Shown here piece by piece: positions 57,901-64,000 of a stretch of DNA of 64,000 bases. Under the pieces are notes generated by a model. It worked only from the letters and a program-made list of their open reading frames with translations. It did no database searches and was not told the DNA's origin. Within the stretch, counting starts at the first letter, position 1; each line of letters opens with the position of its first letter. The stretch spans positions 13,020,422 through 13,084,421 of the forward strand of contig NC_049992.1 in NCBI RefSeq assembly GCF_000003815.2, written 5' to 3'. A program made the position numbers and the translations under genes. The stretch comes from Branchiostoma floridae (taxonomy: Eukaryota; Chordata; Leptocardii; Amphioxiformes; Branchiostomatidae).

Positions 57901-58260
57901 TTATGTCTAATTCATGAAATGCCAACAACTCGGTGTCATAACAAGAAACATAAAATCCAAACACAGGATCTGGAAAGTGTCACAAAACGGAGATAATTTG
58001 GCTTTGATAAAAATCCCAGCCCCAAGTAAGCCTTGCGACAGCACAAAGAATTGCAAAACGCCGGTCGACAAGGACACGATCTGACCCGATTGTGCGTGCG
58101 TTTTCAAGCTTCGGGAAGCATTTAACTCTCGCAAACATATAAACAAGACTTCAGTCAAAGATCTATGGGCTCAGAAGTAACCTACTTACCCCGCAAGCCC
58201 TCCGAAGAGGAACTTGATGTACTTGGGCATCGTCTTCTTCGCGTCTGTCTGGGCAGCCAT
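51942..58260 (-). CDS. SLC25A11: Mitochondrial 2-oxoglutarate/malate carrier, 312 aa
   Basis: This inner-membrane antiporter exchanges 2-oxoglutarate for malate in the malate-aspartate shuttle. Nine exons join in phase: 58190-58260 (ATG), 55083-55144, 54798-54888, 54365-54489, 54095-54173, 53681-53771, 53150-53240, 52659-52758, 51942-52170 (stop). The length is close to the 314 aa of human SLC25A11. The three carrier repeats carry the signatures PLDLVK, PAEISLIR and PVDIAKTR. Family-specific stretches include KFLFGGLAG, RQASYTTTRLGIYT, MTADGR and GPHTVITFIFLEQMN. The C-terminus is Gly/Glu/Ser-rich (GEEGTGSS). The intron after 54095 appears to use a GC donor (AAG/GCAAGG). The first intron is 3 kb and holds a mariner-like MITE and a LINE fragment. 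Confidence 0.96.
53314..53395. mobile_element. Mariner-like MITE fragment
   Basis: AGTCAAACCTGTCAAACCTG then GTCGCTCAAGGGACTGAGCA is the left end of the family whose full copy is at 55169-55665. The right end is missing. Intron of SLC25A11. Confidence 0.5.
55169..55665. mobile_element. Mariner-like MITE, full copy (497 bp)
   Basis: Perfect termini CAGTCAAACCTGT / ACAGGTTTGACTG are flanked by TA on both sides, the Tc1/mariner target duplication. The interior is unusually rich in GGCCAC and GTGGCC, with several copies of GTGGCCACTATAG-like sequence near each end and a CpG-rich centre. It lies in intron 1 of SLC25A11, right after exon 2 territory. Confidence 0.75.
56050..56490 (+). mobile_element. 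5'-truncated CR1/L2-type LINE, C-terminal reverse-transcriptase fragment
   Basis: The frame 56074-56328 encodes the far C-terminus of a non-LTR reverse transcriptase: FYKIVNGIINIPLTQYL, then FKFSFFPRTVVEWNRLPG, a stretch found at the end of CR1/jockey-group ORF2 proteins. It is followed by a short 3' UTR and a (CATTCTAA)n-like tail near 56473-56490. The reverse-transcriptase catalytic part is absent, so the copy is dead. Confidence 0.75.
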
Positions 58261-58310
58261 GTTGGGATAGTGAGGTGAAAGGTCACCCTCCTTTGACGTC
58301 ATCAAAATAA
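58261..58310. promoter_or_regulatory. SLC25A11 start region with a DR1 element and a CRE
   Basis: Just upstream of the ATG are AGGTGA-A-AGGTCA (58273-58285), one mismatch from a perfect DR1 nuclear-receptor site, and a perfect cAMP-response element TGACGTCA (58294-58301). Both fit a metabolic gene. Whether they are upstream of or inside the transcript is not known. Confidence 0.45.
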
Positions 58311-60748
58311 CACTCTTATTTAAAAAATTCACAAAATCGAAAATATAATCGAGAATTTTAGCTTCTCTGGCATTTCATTATCTAGTTAGAGTAGTTGAAT
58401 CCTAAAGCATATTTCTAACTACACAGGTTTAGTATTTTGGCTTCGCAAAACTGTGACCTCACGTGACTATAAGGTTAGGGATAGTACATTACTTACTATC
58501 TAATGAGCTTTAAAGTTCAAAGGTGTTCAAAGACATTCTTCAATTATAGCTTTTCAACACATTTTAAGTTATTTCGTTGTATGTTCTTTCAAAACGATAT
58601 AAAATTCAGTGCTTGAATGTCAATTCTGCATGAGTACCATAATATTTAAATAATCCTAAATTGAATAGTGGTTTATCCCTGGTAATTGAGATAAGAGTTC
58701 GCCATACTGGTTGAGATTCAGCTGCAGGCGGACAGGGATGGTCGGAGTTCCCAGCTTCTTCGTGTGCGGTAAACTTGGCCAACTGTTAAAAGACTGGGTC
58801 TGACACCTTCACGACATCTATCTCTTGTCTAAGAGGAAGGTAAGGTCGAATTTCTGACCGAATTCGCCTTCGTTTTCCCGCTGTTTGGTTGCGGAAGATG
58901 CGGATGTGTCGTAGACAGCCCCCGAGTTGAATCTCCTTTCCCAAAACAGGGGAATGTTTACACAAATTACATCATTTTAAAATGAAGAAAACTACTCAGT
59001 ATGTAACATTCCAGAGATATTTTCACAAGTTTTAGTCACAGAGTTCGTCATGGATACGTTTGCAAGACTGCACTGAGTAAAATAATGTCTTTATTATCAC
59101 TGCCAAAATCAGAATTTCCTGCAACATAATCTCATGAGTAGTGACCTCAGTATAAACCGAACTCCAGAAGGCCAAATAGTTCCCCCAATTCTGTCACATC
59201 AGCTAAAAAAATAACTAGGAAAAAAAGGGATGTCAAAACGCACGTGGCATTCCAGGCTGCAATACCACGGGTTGTCATTTGCTTTGAAGTAAGTTGCAAC
59301 ACTTCATTCCAAGTTTATATGAACGAGGAGCTCGAGGCTATAACCTACTGGGTACAAACTTTGCCATAACTGAGAAAGTTTTAACATGTTTAAAAGGTAA
59401 TCTTTAACCTTGGGACCAATAATCCTTTTTCTCAAAATAGAAGTTGATGCTTTATACCTTGTCACAAACATTATTCAAAATACTGTATGTCATGATTGTC
59501 CAGTATTGTTTGTAAGGTGTGCCAAATCATTTATGGACAATGGACGCATTGTTCTCCTTTACATTACCATTATGATTAAGAAGTTTACAATTACTCATAC
59601 CACACCAGTTTGTTACTTTGTATTAAGTACATTATTTTACAGGCATTGAGGGAGTGACATTTCGACTACTTTGATCTTTGGAATGTTTTGTCTATCCTTC
59701 CAGACCATAAAGTTTATTCGATCAACTGCATCTTACTTCTCATAACATGTCCATAGACTGATGGAGATAGTTGCAATTGTAACTGCATCATACCTGAGCT
59801 CTTCATTTGATTTTTTTGGACAGATGTGTCCTGTACCAATGTCTTATTGTTTTAGACTGGCATTTTTTCGTTCTAAAGGTCATTGGGAGATGACAGATCT
59901 TTTTTACTGGACTATTCCCCAGTAGAACACCCCGTCTTCCTCACTAGGTGTGGCTCCCACAGTTAAGTCTTTTCAAACTAGGCTAGAGGCCTTCCCCCTT
60001 ACTTTGCCCATTAATGGGATGTTTCTGGGTATTTATGACAAAGTCGGAAGATAACAACAGGAAAAATTGGTTTTCCGGTCTGTGAAACCAGACTCTGTAA
60101 GTCATTCATCTGTACTGCTATTGTCTACATCATCATTATTAATTTATTGTTGTGCCACATATTAGCTGTTGCAGAGGTAGGCCACCATGTTAGAGACATG
60201 TATTTTGTTTCCTTAATAGTTATTAATTACTATAGATTCCAATTATCAATACTGTTGTAATGATGTAAGGAAGATTAAGAGGAGAGGACCCATGACGGAG
60301 CAATGTCATCCCCTTTTTAGTCAGTCATTTAAATTGTTTATTTTTTTTAGTTCATTTTTTTTGTTCTGTCCAGTTTTGCTGACATAATGTAGGTTGTTGA
60401 TAGAGACATCTATGCCAGAGGCACTGATGTCAGCAATTTCATATCTGGCTTATATAGTTACACTTACAGGAAGGAAAAGAACCTAGTATCATTAGGCCCA
60501 TGGTTGATCAACTTGATGTGGATAGCAATATGTTTCAACAGTTTGTTTGGATTACATACCCGGTAAACAATCTCATGGTAAAAGGTAAAGTGCCTTATGG
60601 CTGAAAGGTTAACTCAATAACTGCCTCATGACGTAACAATACTAACATGCCAGGTTTGTACATAACAGTACAACTTGCTTATCCAGATTCCTGATTTATT
60701 GCGTACTTCGGCCCCAATATCATTGTTGTTGTTTTTTAGAATCTGTCA

Positions 60749-60785
60749 ACCCTAATGAATGATATTCAATGTCATTCATTAGGGT
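60749..60785. repeat. Perfect hairpin, 14-bp arms
   Basis: ACCCTAATGAATGA and its exact complement flank nine bases. Intergenic; no function seen. Confidence 0.6.
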
Positions 60786-61186
60786 AAATAGCTTATTCTG
60801 AAAATAACCTATAACAAAAATGAGTATCTTTACCTCTGACATTTTAGTATTGATATACAGTATTTTTCAAAGAATGAATTCAGCTGTGTGCTTGTATGTT
60901 ATATGTTATATTATTTGGTATAACTTGCATGAATGCAGTAAAGCCTACCAAAATAAAGACTGAAGTTGGAAGCTTTATGTCCTCAATGTGTAATGGGGCC
61001 AGGATTTGTCTACAATAAGTAACATTGCACTGTTAATCTCGCACTAGCCAACTTTCCTACCATCTTATGACAATTTAGCAATTGAGAAACAACATGTTAT
61101 ATTACATATCATGGCTTATTTTAATAGGCAGCCAGTGTTCTCTTTAGCTCAGATACATGCTGGGATGATGGTGATCATGTATGATA

Positions 61187-61361
61187 TACTGTAAATGCAG
61201 AAATGTTCGCGGTGGATTAACTTAAAATTGCCGCGAACATTTTTCAATTATGGAATTAGACAGCATTCTATGCTGTTACCGCGACTTGAATCCACCGCGA
61301 AAAGTCCCTTTTCCCGCTACCGCGAAATTAAATCCCCGCGAAATTAAATGCATTTCCAGTA
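61187..61361. mobile_element. CpG-rich MITE 'TACTGTAAATGCAG' (175 bp)
   Basis: It starts TACTGTAAATGCAGAAATGT and ends ATGCATTTCCAGTA, with repeated CCGCGAA / TTCGCGG blocks between. The TA at each end suggests a mariner-type target. It abuts the next MITE directly. Confidence 0.65.
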
Positions 61362-61479
61362 GTCAAACCTGTTCAAGTCACTACCTCTACATTAAGATCA
61401 CCTGGCCCATCTGACAACCTGGTCACATAGACCAGATTTTATTGGTACCCTGGGTGGTCATCTTGGGTAGGTTTGACTA
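61360..61479. mobile_element. Mariner-like MITE 'CAGTCAAACCTGT', right-spacer copy
   Basis: TAGTCAAACCTGTTCAAGTC at the left and GGTAGGTTTGACTA at the right are its termini, with GGTCACATAGACCAG and GGGTGGTCATCTTGGG inside as in the copy at 50771. Confidence 0.6.
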
Positions 61480-62770
61480 ATTGGTGATTAGGTGTGTTTC
61501 AAGAGGGATTCTGATGGTCAGGTTGAAATAAACAGACCATCCATCAGGTTGTTCCAAATATAAAGCTTGCTAGCTTTGGTATATTTCATATTCACTCCAG
61601 TTGTTTCTTGGTAGAAACTTGTGGAGGTGAGCCAACCAGGATGGTACATGTGGATCATGTATATATTCTTTGCTGTTAGGTTTGTTGGTGGTGATATGGA
61701 AAAGCTGTTTAGTGTCTTTGCCCAAGAATAAAGACAAGGTATTTTCTATGCTAGACTTAGACTGAATTCGTAACACCCATAATCTTCTTAGATGTCTGAA
61801 CTGATCATATATTATTACAAACTTTTTTATCATCTGTAGATAATTGAAATGCTGACCTGGCTGAAGCATTGGGAAGGACACAATAATACCAAACACAATC
61901 TATGTCTGAGAACATACAGTGAACAATTTCAAAATTATTAAAGGGAAAAATATGTGAAATGTACTGTCTCAACCGAAAGAAACAAATCGTGTGTCCCAAT
62001 GAAGATGACAAGTGAGTATTTACTGGTTGTGTAAAAAGAAATCTCCAGTACCCTAACTTCAAAATCTGTCTCTACCAATATTTTTGATTTATCATTGACA
62101 CTTATGAATTGCATGTATCAAGACACGTAAGTAAGTTAGTCCAGATTATCTAAGACTCCTGGGCATTTCAATGCACTTTGGTTACTTCTAAATGTATCTG
62201 TTTAACTGCCAAGTGTACAGTTGGGTCATTCAACCCCAGTGACGTTGAGTCATGTATGACATCTTTGTCAGATACCACACATACCTACAAGCCTTCCACG
62301 TACCAGGGTGGGATGTGTGGGTCGTGGTGGAATTTACCCAACGTCTATTTCTGTATTGGTGTTATAGAGAGCTATTACATGGCTGAAAATTCATTTAAGG
62401 GTGTAGGTGTGCAGAAAAAAACATGATGCACGATTTAGACTGAAGCAGAATGTCAGCTGTTTCAAAAGTAGATCTTTGAAAAATTGTGATAACCAAAATT
62501 CTTTAGCAGTCTATCTTCAAAAAACAATAAAGGTTTTATTGTCATTTTTTACACTAATAAGTAAATTGCTATGTATGTGTACTAGTGAATGATATGTGTA
62601 CTATTGTACAATGGTAATAATTCCCTAATACACAAAACCTTGGTGCACACTCAGTCAAAATTAGGTGCACAGCTCCAATTTTTTGGTGCATATGCACCCA
62701 AACTTATTTTGAGCACCATAGTCAACTAAACTTTGTCAAACACTTTAGGTCACTTTGTTTCTCAGACTTT

Positions 62771-63127
62771 GGCCCATCTACACACAGCTTTTACCGATAT
62801 CTGTGGAGATGTCGGGAGGGATCTAGAACATAGGGGGCCGGACACCCATGGCGCTTGCAGTCATAAACATATAGTGCGATTTTCCAAATGGCGTTATATG
62901 CTAATGAGCCTTCCCGAATTCGGGGCGCATCTACACGCGCGCGAAGTTGTCGGGGACCCCTGCTAAGCTATCGGTAAGGTATCGTACGAATGGTCCGGAC
63001 CTTTCGGGAGAAATTTTCCCGATATCGTAATGGCGATATAGTAGTTCCATCTAGACGATGAAAAAAAGCTGTCGGCGAGAGGTTGTAGGCTCGCTGATAT
63101 CGGGAAAAGCTGTGTGTAGATCGTGCC
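62771..63127. mobile_element. MITE with 30-bp inverted termini (357 bp)
   Basis: CATCTACACACAGCTTTTAC then CGATATC at the left is mirrored at the right by GATATCGGGAAAAGCTGTGT then GTAGATCGTGCC. The interior is rich in CpG and contains further CCGATATC / GATATCG copies. Superfamily not assigned. Confidence 0.65.
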
Positions 63128-63244
63128 TTTTACTGATTTACTTCTTTACTGCTGCTTTACACTGGCCACGCTTTAAACGGCGTGTGATAAGTGTTGAAGG
63201 CGGGGCAAGTAGATACCTTTGAGCAATGAGTAATGTGAATCTAA

Positions 63245-63466
63245 TCACAGATCGAAGTAGAGTTTGGCATTCAGTTTGATGAATTGGTCAGCTCTCTCAT
63301 GGTTGCAATCCATGATGGCATCCATCCTCAACTTTACATTACCCCTAGCAAGAAGGCACTGGATGCTCCACTTGTATGAATACTCATGATGAAAAGCAAG
63401 GCATCTGGGGAAATCAAGTGCTACTAGATGTTGTGCAGTATGGTAAGTTTGACCTATACAATCATT
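63245..63466 (-). CDS. Candidate terminal exon of an unidentified minus-strand gene
   Basis: After an acceptor CTGTTCCACAG, 73 codons stay open in phase 0 to a TGA at 63245. The predicted peptide starts NDCIGQTYHTAQH and contains FHHEYSYKWSIQC and DAIMDCNHERADQF. Its composition is protein-like (aromatics, Cys, His) but I recognise no family. An upstream exon would lie beyond the window. It may be a chance frame. Confidence 0.3.
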   Translation of the reverse strand, partial: NDCIGQTYHTAQHLVALDFPRCLAFHHEYSYKWSIQCLLARGNVKLRMDAIMDCNHERADQFIKLNAKLYFDL

Positions 63467-63904
63467 CTGTGGAACAGCTACAATATTAAGGTATATAAAG
63501 TACAAGAACTGTATTTTATTGCAAGGTGTCACAGTAGGACACATACTATACATCTTGAAACGTTCACAGTGGTTCTATTTTCACAGTTCTGTTTGTGACC
63601 TCTCTACCACCAATTTATGACAAAGGGAATATGCAAAATGTGTTTAGTTACTGTACTAAAAAATTGCTTCAATCACAGTCTTATAACACTGCAAAAACCT
63701 CTTTTCCCATGCTACCATGAAGGTAAATGGATTGACAGTACTTGTGTTTTACAATATCTTGTGTCGATGTTCATCCACCTGTATGTGGCAGTGTTGTAAT
63801 GGAGTCGAAATTACATTTACCGAACTGTTCAGTGTGTCTCTAGTGTGTCTCTCGGTGCATTGTGTCAATATCTATCATGGTTATAAATGACTTTCGTTCT
63901 GTAG

Positions 63905-64000
63905 GGTTACGCGATATTGAAATTCCACATGCTCTCTCCTGGTCGTGAGTGTCCTTCATTCGACACTGAAGCCATCAGTGACGTCAGTTCCATCAGCCTG
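63905..64000 (+). CDS. Candidate exon of an unidentified plus-strand gene at the right edge
   Basis: An acceptor TTTCGTTCTGTAG is followed by 32 open codons up to the window end. The other two frames hit stops within 14 codons. The peptide begins GYAILKFHMLSPGRECPSFD and continues TEAISDVSSISL, which looks like real protein. The family is not recognised. Base composition is less AT-rich than the flank. Confidence 0.35.

Larger units (their letters stand above)
58311..63244. other. Right-hand spacer, no assembled gene
   Basis: About 4.9 kb without a supported gene. A CpG-richer patch at 58700-58920 holds a short frame from 58739 and a donor-like AGGAAG/GTAAGG near 58841, and could be a non-coding first exon of a plus-strand gene facing away from SLC25A11. 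The rest is AT-rich with MITEs at 61187-61361, 61360-61479 and 62771-63127 and a hairpin at 60749-60785. Confidence 0.45.

Overview
This is animal nuclear DNA. It is AT-rich, most protein-coding sequence lies in short exons with GT-AG borders, and introns are full of small inverted-repeat transposons. Gene content and repeat style fit a lancelet (amphioxus, Branchiostoma), but the species is an inference.

Four protein-coding loci can be assembled by hand from splice borders, reading phase and family similarity. (1) About 5.5-24.5 kb, minus strand: an FHAD1-type gene (N-terminal forkhead-associated domain, Pro/Ser-rich linker, very long coiled coil). Twenty exons are visible and its 3' end probably lies beyond the left edge. 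(2) 26.7-45.1 kb, minus strand: a second, complete FHAD1-type gene of 12 exons and 884 codons, a head-to-tail paralogue of the first with a longer linker and a much shorter coiled coil. (3) 45.7-49.0 kb, plus strand: PARK7/DJ-1, head-to-head with the second FHAD1 gene. One internal exon falls in a run of 194 Ns, and an upstream exon adds a presequence that looks mitochondrial. (4) 51.9-58.3 kb, minus strand: SLC25A11, the mitochondrial 2-oxoglutarate/malate carrier, 312 aa in nine exons, tail-to-tail with PARK7.

The left 4.3 kb is an L1-type non-LTR retrotransposon on the minus strand. ORF1 is intact, and ORF2 (endonuclease plus reverse transcriptase) stays open from its ATG to the window edge, so the copy looks young. 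Introns and spacers carry at least six families of non-autonomous DNA transposons: hAT-like, Harbinger-like, mariner-like and others without an assigned superfamily. There are also LINE tails, minisatellites and several near-perfect hairpins. The right-hand 5.7 kb holds mainly repeats, plus two unidentified candidate exons near the edge.

The points most worth a second look are: an in-frame 57-bp minisatellite that repeats a 5' splice site in the first FHAD1 gene; the mitochondrial-type first exon of DJ-1; the FHAD1 tandem duplication with asymmetric shortening; and an RFX X-box in the shared FHAD1/PARK7 promoter. No CRISPR array, rRNA or tRNA gene was seen.
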